From positions 1-36,295 of the IMG/VR virus record IMGVR_UViG_3300022701_000064: a DNA stretch of 36,295 nucleotides; one strand, written 5' to 3'. The notes under the pieces were generated by a model. It made no database searches and was not told where the DNA came from. It saw only the letters and a list, made by a program, of their open reading frames with translations. A program made the translations under genes and the position numbers. Below are positions 22,590 to 30,306 of this stretch, one piece after another. The stretch comes from a virus. How positions within the stretch are numbered: position 1 is the stretch's first letter; each line of letters begins with the position of its first letter.

Positions 22590-23243
22590 ATGCTATTACG
22601 CCGGCACTATAAAACAGAAAACCCATTTACTCCAGCTCAGCTCAATCCGCATATATGGCTGGATGCCTCAGATCTTTCCACTTTTGTTTTGAGTGGGATT
22701 GATGTCAGCGAATGGCACAACAAAGGATCATCAACATTCAAAATGATTCCTTATAATGGAACCCCAAACAGGGGATACCTGGGAGGAAAAGTGGGAGTAA
22801 GATTTGCTCAATACAATACCACCTGGAGCCTCATCAGTGATGTGATCCTGCCTTGGGATTGGAGTACAAATCCTCAAACTCATTTTGTGGTAACATATAG
22901 TTATGCAGATTCTAATCTATATCAATATTTGGCTGGAATAGATAACCAGGTAGATTCCCTGATCAGATTTGTTCAATCCACCGGCCATTTTACATTGTGG
23001 GCTGGAGGAGAGGTGGCCATAATCAGAAATTTTCCTTTTGCAGTGATTAAGGCTGGATATGCTTACACATCCGGATCCGGTGATTATTCAAGCAATAAAC
23101 TGGTATTAGGGCATAGAGGGGGATCTTCAATATTTCCATGGGGTGGAGCAATATATGAGTATTTAGTTTTCAGGGATACTTTATCAGCTAACAATGTAAG
23201 CAAGGTAATGAGTTATTTAAATACAAAATGGGGGATTACTTAA
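22590..23243 (+). CDS. Concanavalin-A-like (LamG-type) lectin tail protein
   Basis: A 217-residue protein immediately after the tail-fibre stop. The opening IWLDASDLST, middle GVRFAQYN and end AIYEYLVFRDTLSANNVSKV... (L)NTKWG match the laminin-G-like lectin fold found in many phage and bacterial glycan binders. It has no signal peptide, as expected for a virion protein. It likely works with the preceding protein in receptor recognition. Confidence 0.75.
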   Translation: MLLRRHYKTENPFTPAQLNPHIWLDASDLSTFVLSGIDVSEWHNKGSSTFKMIPYNGTPNRGYLGGKVGVRFAQYNTTWSLISDVILPWDWSTNPQTHFVVTYSYADSNLYQYLAGIDNQVDSLIRFVQSTGHFTLWAGGEVAIIRNFPFAVIKAGYAYTSGSGDYSSNKLVLGHRGGSSIFPWGGAIYEYLVFRDTLSANNVSKVMSYLNTKWGIT

Positions 23244-23256
23244 ATCAAATTTAATT

Positions 23257-23706
23257 ATGGCTTTAACATTAGAACAAAGGATCAATCTTTTTAAGGGATT
23301 TTATTCACCTGGGAATAATGCCCTGGGGGAGAATTGGATGGAATTGCTGATCACTGCAGCTGCCATGGATTATGCAACTAATTTTTTATTGAATGTGATT
23401 GATTTTCCACTGGAGAGCAGTGGAAATCCTATCAATCAGAATGCGAATAATTATAAAAATTCAATGGTAAGCCTATGCAAAGCAATTGTGAATTTTGAAA
23501 GATTTCAGAATCACTCTATCCTGAATAGTTTAAAGAGAGTATTTACAACCGTGGTGGGATTATCCAGCTATACTCCAGCACAGATCTCCGGAGCTGATTG
23601 GAGCCAGTGGGAAACCTTTGCCCTAAATAATATACAGGAGGTTTGTGAAATTATGGCCGGAGTTTTACCGGTTGAAAAATCTGAATATGAATCATTATTG
23701 CCATGA
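23257..23706 (+). CDS. Hypothetical protein of the receptor-binding operon
   Basis: A 149-residue helical protein (MALTLEQRINLFKGFYSPGN) with no recognised family. It overlaps the next gene by ATGA. Its place after two receptor-binding genes suggests a fibre accessory or chaperone, which is inference. Confidence 0.75.
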   Translation: MALTLEQRINLFKGFYSPGNNALGENWMELLITAAAMDYATNFLLNVIDFPLESSGNPINQNANNYKNSMVSLCKAIVNFERFQNHSILNSLKRVFTTVVGLSSYTPAQISGADWSQWETFALNNIQEVCEIMAGVLPVEKSEYESLLP

Positions 23707-24488
23707 GAAATAAAAATCTTTTATTTTATCTCACATCAGGGATCCTGGCAGGGATCATCCTGGTATTTATATTCCTGGCCAGCTGCCAGCCACCGGAGGC
23801 CAGGGCCAGGGCATTCACGGTGAAATTTTCTCTCCAGGATACTATGTTTGGAAACCTGGATCCTGGAGATGGGATCTGGACACATCCAATTGATTCCGGA
23901 GCTGGGCTCTGGCTGGTTTGGGATCGGGGATCCCTCCAGGCTGATTCAATTCTCACCACATATGGAAATCTGAAAGATCTGAAAATCACTCTGGATGAGG
24001 GCACTCATCAGATTGATTTATATCCGGATTCAATCCCTATTCATGGAGCATATCAATACTGGAATTTTTCTCAGGTTTGGCATTTAAAGGAATCAACCCA
24101 AATCATGCTGATTTATCCGGATGGCAGGGATCAGTTTGCAGTGCTCCTGGATACTGTTCACACCTGGGATTTTAGGGTGGCTAATACTCATCATGAATTC
24201 AGATATCAATATTATAAATGGGGTGAGCCATCTCCATACTGGCCTCATTATGAAATGGATTTTTATGGAGGATTACCGGGATTTGATTCCACCAGGTATC
24301 TGGTGAGATTGGATACTGGATTCCAGGATATTGATACAACATTCATGGAGGGGGAATCAGTGGTATTTCAAAGAAAATTAAAACCGGGGAAAATTTACCC
24401 TGCATATTATATCATACAATGGGCTCTGGGATTTCATGTGATCAATAAATTTTCCATGGATTTTGAGCCGGCAATGATAGCGAATTGA
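23703..24488 (+). CDS. Predicted lipoprotein, possible virion or lysis component
   Basis: A 261-residue protein. The hydrophobic start (residues about 7-27) ends in LASC, a lipobox (cysteine about residue 28), and the rest is rich in Trp and Tyr and strand-like. It is exported and lipid-anchored in the host envelope. It lies between the receptor-binding genes and the lysis cassette. It might be an exclusion lipoprotein that blocks the phage's own receptor, but this is inferred from position only. Confidence 0.75.
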   Translation: MRNKNLLFYLTSGILAGIILVFIFLASCQPPEARARAFTVKFSLQDTMFGNLDPGDGIWTHPIDSGAGLWLVWDRGSLQADSILTTYGNLKDLKITLDEGTHQIDLYPDSIPIHGAYQYWNFSQVWHLKESTQIMLIYPDGRDQFAVLLDTVHTWDFRVANTHHEFRYQYYKWGEPSPYWPHYEMDFYGGLPGFDSTRYLVRLDTGFQDIDTTFMEGESVVFQRKLKPGKIYPAYYIIQWALGFHVINKFSMDFEPAMIAN

Positions 24489-24637
24489 AAGAGATCATCC
24501 AGGTTAATATCATCATTAATGTGGATCCCAAAACCAGGGATTTTTCCATCCTTGAATTGATTGTAAAGCTCATGGATCATCTCTTTCCGGATCAATATGA
24601 GATCAAAACAAAGAAAAAAAATATAAAATCTGATTGA
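24485..24637 (+). CDS. Small TTG-start protein, 50 residues
   Basis: A 50-residue frame beginning with TTG that overlaps the previous TGA (TTGA at 24485-24488). The product reads MKEIIQVNIIINVDPKTRDF and ends in a lysine-rich tail (EIKTKKKNIKSD). It fills an otherwise empty gap exactly between neighbouring genes, with typical codon use. No family is recognised. I am confident it is a gene, less so of its start. Confidence 0.65.
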   Translation: MKEIIQVNIIINVDPKTRDFSILELIVKLMDHLFPDQYEIKTKKKNIKSD

Positions 24638-24640
24638 ATT

Positions 24641-24907
24641 ATGGCCAATGGAAATGGGAACGGATACAACGGATCAAAAAATGCCACAGCTGTAATGAAT
24701 ATTTTATTAGTTATTCTGGCAGCCATTTTAACTGGCCTTTTTTCTCTTTTATTAGATATCCGTTCTGATGTAAGATCAATGAATACTGATATCAAATCAA
24801 ATTCTTTAAAAAATGTGGAGCAGGATGGCAAGCTCAATCAGTATGGGAATGACCATCTCCAATTCCGGGAGGATCTCAGAGAATTAAAATCATACCATAA
24901 AAAATAA
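24641..24907 (+). CDS. Small membrane protein with coiled-coil tail (lysis cassette)
   Basis: An 88-residue protein with one transmembrane segment at about residues 18-39 (NILLVILAAILTGLFSLLLD) and a charged coiled coil after it (DIRSDVRSMN, then QFREDLRELKSYHKK). The topology is like an inner-membrane spanin subunit or a holin partner. Located just before the holin-like gene and endolysin, it belongs to the lysis set. Confidence 0.75.
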   Translation: MANGNGNGYNGSKNATAVMNILLVILAAILTGLFSLLLDIRSDVRSMNTDIKSNSLKNVEQDGKLNQYGNDHLQFREDLRELKSYHKK

Positions 24908-24914
24908 AGATATC

Positions 24915-25121
24915 ATGAAACCAAAAAATCCAATTACCTCAATCATCGGGATTATCGTTGGATTGCTCCCGATTATTGCACTTTTATTCCCTCATCTGTT
25001 TGGTATTGATTGGGCAGCTGAGGGATTTGTTGAAAAGATTTCTGCAGCTCTCCTGGGCCTTGGAAATGAGATCACTGCAGCGGTCCTGATATTTAAAGCA
25101 GGTGACAAAGGAGGCTGGTAA
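24915..25121 (+). CDS. Putative holin
   Basis: A 68-residue protein with two hydrophobic segments (about residues 5-28 and 40-61) separated by a short loop (GIDWAAEGFVEK). Its size and two-helix topology suit a class II holin that perforates the inner membrane and releases the endolysin. Its last base is shared with the start of the endolysin gene (TAATG at 25119-25123), which supports the role. Confidence 0.75.
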   Translation: MKPKNPITSIIGIIVGLLPIIALLFPHLFGIDWAAEGFVEKISAALLGLGNEITAAVLIFKAGDKGGW

Positions 25122-25633
25122 TGGCTCATGTTTTTGGTGATCGATCTGAGAGAAACCTGATCACCTGCCATCCGGATCTCCAGGAGATTATGAGGCAGGC
25201 TCTCCGGATCTCTCCCATAGATTTTTCCATCATTTTTGGCCACCGGCCAATGGAGGAGCAATTTGATCTGTATAAACAGGGCCGATCCTATAAAAATGGA
25301 AAATGGGTGATCACTGATAAAACAAAGGTTGTCACCAATATTGATGGATACCGGATCCAGGGAAAGCACAATCTTGATCCATCGGAGGCGGTTGATATCA
25401 TGATATATACTCCCAGCCATGATGATCTGGCCTGGGATCCGGAACATCTCAGCCATGTGGCTGGGGTAGTGATTGCCGTGGCTGATCGATTGCTCCAGGA
25501 GGGCCGGATTGCTCACCGGATCCGGTGGGGTGGAAATTGGGATGGAGATGGAATCATCCTGAGGGATCAGAGGCTCATGGACCGGCCACATTTTGAGATC
25601 ATCACTGATGATCAGGATATATTCCATGCATGA
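25121..25633 (+). CDS. M15-type endolysin (L-alanyl-D-glutamate / D-Ala-D-Ala peptidase fold)
   Basis: A 170-residue enzyme that cleaves the peptide part of peptidoglycan. The metal-binding pattern of the M15/VanY family is present: GKHNLDPSEAVDI with His83 and Asp92 (H-x6-A-x-D, with A90), and RPHFEI with His157. FGHRPMEEQFDLY near residue 40 is the conserved substrate-binding start. Trp-rich GGNWDGDG precedes the last ligand. There is no signal peptide, so it needs the holin. The next gene overlaps by four bases. Confidence 0.92.
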   Translation: MAHVFGDRSERNLITCHPDLQEIMRQALRISPIDFSIIFGHRPMEEQFDLYKQGRSYKNGKWVITDKTKVVTNIDGYRIQGKHNLDPSEAVDIMIYTPSHDDLAWDPEHLSHVAGVVIAVADRLLQEGRIAHRIRWGGNWDGDGIILRDQRLMDRPHFEIITDDQDIFHA

Positions 25634-26211
25634 GGGATCTCATCACAAATATCATTTTTATTGCCATTGTTTTCACCATTGGGATGGTGGCTGGATCCTC
25701 ATTCAGATCATGCTCCCATCAGCCAGGTGGCTCCATCGATACCATTGAAACCATCACCATCAAAACAGATACAATCTGGATGGATACCATTTTCATTCCG
25801 GTGCCTGGAGAGCCGGCACAGCTGATCAGCCAGGAGGAACCGGCCGGCCAGGATCTCCATACCTTTTATGATACCGTGAGAGTTTTCACTGGCCTCAATA
25901 AGATCCGGAGATACCATAAATCATTCAATGATACCTGGGCAAAAATCAATGCTGAAATCAGGGTCCATGGATACCTGATGGATCTGAGGATTGAATATGC
26001 CAATTTGAAACCGGATATCCTGCAGACCAAAACCATTGAGAGGACCGTGATCAAGAGAGAGCCTCAAAGGGGTGTATTTATCGGAGCCCAGGGAGGATCT
26101 GATGTGCTTACCGGTGCCGGTTATCTCACTAAAAAAGGATGGTTTATCCAGTATAATTATGCTCCATTCACCCAGGGCCATTACCTGGGGATTTATAAAA
26201 AATTGTTTTAA
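25630..26211 (+). CDS. Membrane-anchored periplasmic protein of the lysis cassette (spanin-like)
   Basis: A 193-residue protein with one N-terminal membrane segment (residues about 5-25), a threonine/isoleucine-rich linker (IETITIKTDTIWMDTIFIPV), an ordered domain and a beta-rich C-terminus (GVFIGAQGGSDVLTGAGYLT). This layout is common next to endolysins in Bacteroidota phages. A role in outer-membrane disruption is plausible by position but not shown by a motif. Confidence 0.75.
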   Translation: MRDLITNIIFIAIVFTIGMVAGSSFRSCSHQPGGSIDTIETITIKTDTIWMDTIFIPVPGEPAQLISQEEPAGQDLHTFYDTVRVFTGLNKIRRYHKSFNDTWAKINAEIRVHGYLMDLRIEYANLKPDILQTKTIERTVIKREPQRGVFIGAQGGSDVLTGAGYLTKKGWFIQYNYAPFTQGHYLGIYKKLF

Positions 26212-26380
26212 TCCCTGTTTCTTACATGCTCTTTAACCAGATGGCTAGCTGCGGATCCGGAGGAGCTCAGGCCACCGGTGGCCAGGTTGAAAATTTTAAA
26301 AGTTAAATTTTGGAGAGTATAGGCAGATTCTGATTTTTGGCCGGTTCCTGAAAAAGTGAATTTTTTAAATGTTTCTTACA
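26212..26380. other. Gap after the lysis cassette with 12-base direct repeats
   Basis: TGTTTCTTACAT occurs at 26216-26227 and 26370-26381, framing the gap. The second copy overlaps the stop of the minus-strand gene that follows. Apart from one very short open frame (26226-26306) I see nothing else; no terminator is visible. Confidence 0.5.
26226..26306 (+). CDS. Possible 26-residue peptide
   Basis: An open frame from ATG at 26226 (second ATG at 26241) with SCGSGGAQATGG in the middle, ending in ENFKS and TAA. It has the codon pattern of neighbouring genes, but length and lack of a clear start signal make chance likely. Confidence 0.2.
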   Translation: MLFNQMASCGSGGAQATGGQVENFKS

Positions 26381-26608
26381 TTAAAAATCTTTATTTTTTT
26401 CTCTCATCTCATTCAAATAATTAATGATATATTTTTGCATATCATCCACATCCTTTGCTGTTTTTTCAAGATTTTCAAAATATTTTTCTTTGAAATCATC
26501 CATTTTATCCTCAGGTATCGAAAATTGAATAAAGGTTTTCAACATTGATTCAGTTTTGGCTAACCGGTATATTATAGGGGCGATTACATAGGTCATATCA
26601 ATATCCAT
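26381..26608 (-). CDS. Hypothetical minus-strand protein, possible moron
   Basis: A 75-residue helical protein (MDIDMTYVIAPIIYRLAKTE; KYFENLEKTAKDVDDMQKYI). It lies on the minus strand between two plus-strand late blocks, with its own AT-rich upstream region, which is the typical place of a prophage-expressed accessory gene. No family is recognised. Confidence 0.7.
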   Translation of the reverse strand: MDIDMTYVIAPIIYRLAKTESMLKTFIQFSIPEDKMDDFKEKYFENLEKTAKDVDDMQKYIINYLNEMREKNKDF

Positions 26609-26694
26609 AATATCATGTTTTTTAGTTCAGATTAAAATTAAAAACAATCTCAAAAAATAACACCATTCCACCTGGTTTATTATCGTCCTAAAAT

Positions 26695-26701
26695 CCCAGG
26701 A
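26695..26701 (+). promoter_or_regulatory. GTCCTAA element upstream of the head operon
   Basis: It reads TTATCGTCCTAA, 86 bases before the protease ATG, followed by an untranslated leader with a perfect 9-bp hairpin at 26726-26747. Confidence 0.55.
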
Positions 26702-26725
26702 TTTAATCCCATATGTTTGAAACTG

Positions 26726-26747
26726 TTTTTAATAGGCATATTAAAAA
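26726..26747 (+). promoter_or_regulatory. Leader hairpin of the head operon
   Basis: TTTTTAATA and TATTAAAAA surround the 4-base loop GGCA, a perfect 9-bp stem made almost only of A and T. It sits between the GTCCTAA element and the first gene. It could be a binding palindrome or an mRNA-stabilising hairpin. Confidence 0.4.
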
Positions 26748-26780
26748 GCGTAAAAAGCTCTATTATGAAATAATTTCTCT

Positions 26781-28124
26781 ATGCATTGGGATTTATTATT
26801 CACGTATAAAGCCTGGGCACTTGAAACCAGCTTTTTTGAAAGGATGTATCCGGTGGTGATGGAAATGATCCGCAGCGGAGCTCCTCTCTCCAGGCTCAGG
26901 AAACTCAATCCAAATTTAAAAGAAAACAAGGCTCTCCAGATTGCTGAATTTGACCGGGAATCTGGTTTGTATCTCTTTGGAGCCTCCGGATCCAGTGATC
27001 CCTCCGTGGCATTTATCCCGGTCCTGGGATCCCTCACAAAAAGAGGTGATTTATGCTCATATGGCATGATGGATTATATCAAAAGGATCCAGAGTGCAAA
27101 CAAATCAAAGAGAGTGGATTCCATAGTAATTGAGATGGAGAGCCCTGGAGGCACCGTGGATGGCACTCCCGAATTTGCAAAAGTGGTCCGGGAGAGTGAA
27201 AAACCGGTGGTGATCTTTGGGGATGGCCTGGTGGCCTCCGCTGCCTATTGGGTATCCTCCCAGGCTGATTTGATTGTGGCCAATGCTGATAATTACGTGG
27301 ATTTCGGATCCATCGGAGCTCTCTATGTATATGAAAACTGGAGTAAATACATTGAGAAAGAGATTGGAGAGATCCGGATCATCAGGGCTCCTCAGTCAAA
27401 GGATAAAGCTCTGATCAATCCCATTGAACCACTCACCTCAGATCAAGAGAAAGAGATCCGGGATGAGCTCAGGACCATCACAGATTTTTTCATTCAGACC
27501 GTGAAAGCCGGCCGGGGTGATAAACTCAATGCTGATGATAAAGAGATATTCACCGGCAAAATGTTTGATAAAGAGAGATCCCTGGAGATGGGATTGATTG
27601 ATTCCATCGGAACTCTCCAGGATGCCATTGATGCCTCATATCTCCTGGCACATAGCAATAAAGGAGGAAACTCCAAATCTAATACACAAAGTAAAAATAT
27701 GAAATTCCCAAAACTCAGCTCTTTATTCGGCAAGGCCGAAGAAGAAGCACATTCAGAAGATCTTTCAGCTGAGGAGCAGGCTTCTTTGGAGGCCATTGAA
27801 ACAAAGCTGGCTGAAAATGAAGAGCAGGTAAACGGCCTGCAGGCACAGATCTCAGATCTGGAAAATCAAATCAGTACACTTAACCAGGAGAAAACTTTGC
27901 TCCAGGAGCAGATCTCTGCAAAGGATCAAGAGATCCAGGATCTCCAGGATCGATTGGCTAAAAAGCCGGCCGGTGAGGCCACCACAGCATTGAGCAATCA
28001 GGATCAGGGTCCGGAGTACAAAGAAACAAAGGAGGATCAGTTCAGAACCAGCCTGGATGATGAGGCTGATCAATACCGGGCCATGAATGGCAAACCAAAG
28101 GAGGCTGAGGCCCAGGAAAAATAA
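26781..28124 (+). CDS. S49-type prohead protease with fused C-terminal scaffold domain
   Basis: A 447-residue protein. Residues about 75-290 are a SppA/ClpP-like S49 peptidase: MESPGGTVDG (about 119-128), the catalytic serine Ser153 in VASAAYW, and a catalytic lysine likely at K207 or K209 in APQSKDKA. The remaining residues form a long coiled coil (EQVNGLQAQISDLENQISTL) and an acidic end, as expected for a capsid scaffold. The protease trims the scaffold and capsid during maturation. An internal ATG at 27699 could give the scaffold alone. Confidence 0.93.
   Translation: MHWDLLFTYKAWALETSFFERMYPVVMEMIRSGAPLSRLRKLNPNLKENKALQIAEFDRESGLYLFGASGSSDPSVAFIPVLGSLTKRGDLCSYGMMDYIKRIQSANKSKRVDSIVIEMESPGGTVDGTPEFAKVVRESEKPVVIFGDGLVASAAYWVSSQADLIVANADNYVDFGSIGALYVYENWSKYIEKEIGEIRIIRAPQSKDKALINPIEPLTSDQEKEIRDELRTITDFFIQTVKAGRGDKLNADDKEIFTGKMFDKERSLEMGLIDSIGTLQDAIDASYLLAHSNKGGNSKSNTQSKNMKFPKLSSLFGKAEEEAHSEDLSAEEQASLEAIETKLAENEEQVNGLQAQISDLENQISTLNQEKTLLQEQISAKDQEIQDLQDRLAKKPAGEATTALSNQDQGPEYKETKEDQFRTSLDDEADQYRAMNGKPKEAEAQEK
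27699..28124 (+). CDS. Nested scaffold protein (internal in-frame start)
   Basis: ATG at 27699 (residue 307 of the protease gene) has a strong start context, TAAAAATATG, with AAGGAGG about 35 bases upstream. It would give a 141-residue protein, MKFPKLSSLFGKAEEEAHSE and the coiled coil, without the protease. A separate scaffold made from the 3' end of the protease gene is known in other phages (lambda C/Nu3). Here it is inferred. Confidence 0.5.
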   Translation: MKFPKLSSLFGKAEEEAHSEDLSAEEQASLEAIETKLAENEEQVNGLQAQISDLENQISTLNQEKTLLQEQISAKDQEIQDLQDRLAKKPAGEATTALSNQDQGPEYKETKEDQFRTSLDDEADQYRAMNGKPKEAEAQEK

Positions 28125-28156
28125 AGGAATTTAAAAACTCAAAACAGCATATTAAA

Positions 28157-29428
28157 ATGAAAAAATTTCTTGTATTATTTAATCTGATATTTTTCTCCTA
28201 TATCATTGGAGGGATTTTCTCAGCGTACACAGGAGCCTCTCCTTATGTGGCCATTCCATCAGTGGGATTGCTCAGCATTGTGAGTGCTCATTTTGTTACT
28301 GGATCCGGTTTTGCCTATGCATCCCAGGATTTATCAGCTCTGGCCAGGTATGCTCATCAATTCCAAAAGAGTTTGATTTCAACACTTGTGAATGGATTGG
28401 ATATTGCCATGGATATACCGGTGATTCCTAACATCAAAAGCTCACTGAAATTACCAAAAATTAAGGTGGGTGATGGCCTCAGGCCGTACAGTGCAAACAC
28501 TGAATTTTATACCGGGGATGTGGTTTATTCTGATAGGGAATTAAAGGTGGATATTGGAAAGAGGGAGATCCTGATTGATCCGGAGGCATACCGGCACACC
28601 TATTTATCCCTGGTGAACTCTCCTGGCAGCGGAGCAAATAAAATGGATATTCCATTTGCTCAATATCTCTGGAATGAGGTGATTAAAAACGTGGCCAGGG
28701 AGATAAATGATGAGGTGGCATATTTCGGGTTTGATAAAACCACTGCCACAGCTTACAGTGAAGCCTCAACCTATTCTCCTGGGGATTATATTACATATTC
28801 TCTGAACAGCATCACAGAGTATTATGTTTGTTTGACAGCTACCTCAGCCGGTGAGGATCCAGTGGATACTCCTGCCAAATGGCAGAAAGTAACGGCCAGG
28901 GCCGTGGTGCCTGGCTTAAAGGTGGCCATTGAAACTGCCATCTCCGGAGGTGGTTTGACTGCCACAGCCACCGGCCAGATTGATAATACCACCGGAAAAA
29001 AGGCTCATGCTGCATTCCTCAAATTGTTCCGGGCCATGCCGGTTCCATATAAGAGAGCCGGAGTGATCATTCATTGCTCCTTTACTGATTGGGAATACCT
29101 GATGGATGATCTGAAAACTCAGTTCCAATATACCGTGGCTGATATGAGCAACATGGTGCAAAATGGAATGCTCCCTCTCCCATTAACCAATGGCAGAGGA
29201 TTTGCAAAGCCAGCCACCTGGCTGGGATCATCCCGGAGGCTGATTGCTCAGCCGGTTGATGTGGCCAGGGCCAAAGGTATAAACCTGGTAATGGGTACGG
29301 ATCTTTTGAGTGATGCCAATGAGATCAAAACAAAGGAAAATCTCTGGACGTTGGAAGCAGGGATTAAATTTGTTTCTGGATTCCAGGTATCTGATCTGGA
29401 TGCCTTGAAAGTAGGTGATCAGAGTTAA
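28157..29428 (+). CDS. Major capsid protein with inserted CBM-like domain and hydrophobic N-terminus
   Basis: A 423-residue protein placed directly after protease/scaffold. Residues about 1-50 are hydrophobic with two membrane-like segments, unusual for a capsid protein and probably removed by the protease. About 60-190 and 250-423 look like an HK97-type capsid (SLISTLVNGLDIAMDIPVIP; REILIDPEAYRHTYLS; FKFVSGF-like end). Residues about 196-247 contain YSPGDYITYSLNSITEYYVC, then PVDTPAKWQKV, a CBM5/12-like pattern similar to that in the tail fibre. It would sit as a surface loop. Confidence 0.85.
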   Translation: MKKFLVLFNLIFFSYIIGGIFSAYTGASPYVAIPSVGLLSIVSAHFVTGSGFAYASQDLSALARYAHQFQKSLISTLVNGLDIAMDIPVIPNIKSSLKLPKIKVGDGLRPYSANTEFYTGDVVYSDRELKVDIGKREILIDPEAYRHTYLSLVNSPGSGANKMDIPFAQYLWNEVIKNVAREINDEVAYFGFDKTTATAYSEASTYSPGDYITYSLNSITEYYVCLTATSAGEDPVDTPAKWQKVTARAVVPGLKVAIETAISGGGLTATATGQIDNTTGKKAHAAFLKLFRAMPVPYKRAGVIIHCSFTDWEYLMDDLKTQFQYTVADMSNMVQNGMLPLPLTNGRGFAKPATWLGSSRRLIAQPVDVARAKGINLVMGTDLLSDANEIKTKENLWTLEAGIKFVSGFQVSDLDALKVGDQS

Positions 29429-29439
29429 TTTGATTGATT

Positions 29440-29721
29440 ATGGCAGCACAGAAAAAAGATAAAAAGGTTTTAAAATTCCCGGTTTTCTCAGTGAAAGCCG
29501 GGAAAAAATCCAAAAAATTTGCCGTGGTATATCCCAAAATTGAGATACCCAGGATCAATAAAATGATCCCGGATCATGGCATTTTTACAGCTGAGCAGGT
29601 GGCCTCATCTCCCAGGGTGGCGGCCTACCTGGTGAAAATCGGATCCGGAGCCCTGATGGAGATTGCTGATGAGAGTGAGATTCAGGTGGATCCCGATCAG
29701 GAAAAAAAGGAAAGTGAATAA
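29440..29721 (+). CDS. Small basic protein downstream of the capsid gene
   Basis: A 93-residue protein from ATG at 29440; an upstream TTG adds two residues. The N-terminus is lysine-rich (MAAQKKDKKVLKFPVFSVKA), then a strand/helix domain with IFTAEQVASSPRVAAYLVKI and an acidic tail. The size and place between the capsid and tail-tube genes suit a head-tail joining or capsid-decorating protein, unproven. Confidence 0.75.
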   Translation: MAAQKKDKKVLKFPVFSVKAGKKSKKFAVVYPKIEIPRINKMIPDHGIFTAEQVASSPRVAAYLVKIGSGALMEIADESEIQVDPDQEKKESE

Positions 29722-29739
29722 TCTTTAAATTGAAATAAT

Positions 29740-30303
29740 ATGGCATTTGAGGATATTTTATGGACACAGGGTCAGGATAATATGGGTGGCCTGGTTGGTG
29801 ACCTTTATTTTGTACCCATTGAGGATATTGATTTCACCACTCCTCCCACACTGGATGCAGATGGAGTGACCATCTCAGGAGCCATCACCCTGAAAGCCTT
29901 GAAAAAGTGGTTCAGGATCTATCATACCAGGGGAACCGGTAAGATTGATGATAATGTGGTGGGTGAACGGGATGGCAGGAGTTTTGAGAATTTATGTGAG
30001 TTTAAATTTCCAGGGGATACAAAGGAGGTGATTGCTTTTAAGCGTCAGGTTTTAAATACTCCCATTGCCCTGATCGGGAGAGATCCTCAGGGCAATTACC
30101 GGATTTTGGGGATCACAGTGATCAAAAATCAATCCACCAGCCTGGATGAGCTCACTCTGGATTTCCCTGCATATATTGAGAGTGCTCCTGGCACCACCGG
30201 CCTGGGATCTGATGCCAAAGGGCATACATTCCAGGTAAAATGTGAGGCCATCTCTCCTCCTTTATTCTATGAGGGCACCATTGATCTGGATGCAGGAACC
30301 TGA
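29740..30303 (+). CDS. Major tail tube protein
   Basis: A 187-residue beta-rich soluble protein (MAFEDILWTQGQDNMGGLVG; KALKKWFRIYHTRGTG; IALIGRDPQGNYRILGI). The features are those of Bacteroidota phage tube proteins and it lies in the head-tail block. It has a longer, collinear relative in the 21158 operon. The tube forms the DNA channel of the tail. Confidence 0.78.
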   Translation: MAFEDILWTQGQDNMGGLVGDLYFVPIEDIDFTTPPTLDADGVTISGAITLKALKKWFRIYHTRGTGKIDDNVVGERDGRSFENLCEFKFPGDTKEVIAFKRQVLNTPIALIGRDPQGNYRILGITVIKNQSTSLDELTLDFPAYIESAPGTTGLGSDAKGHTFQVKCEAISPPLFYEGTIDLDAGT

Positions 30304-30306
30304 TAA

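Noticed and set aside
21774-23243. Diversity-generating retroelement acting on receptor-binding genes
   Set aside because: No reverse transcriptase gene and no template/variable repeat pair were seen.
24992-25627. 211-codon minus-strand open frame opposite holin and endolysin
   Set aside because: It overlaps two well-supported lysis genes in antisense and has no recognisable features.
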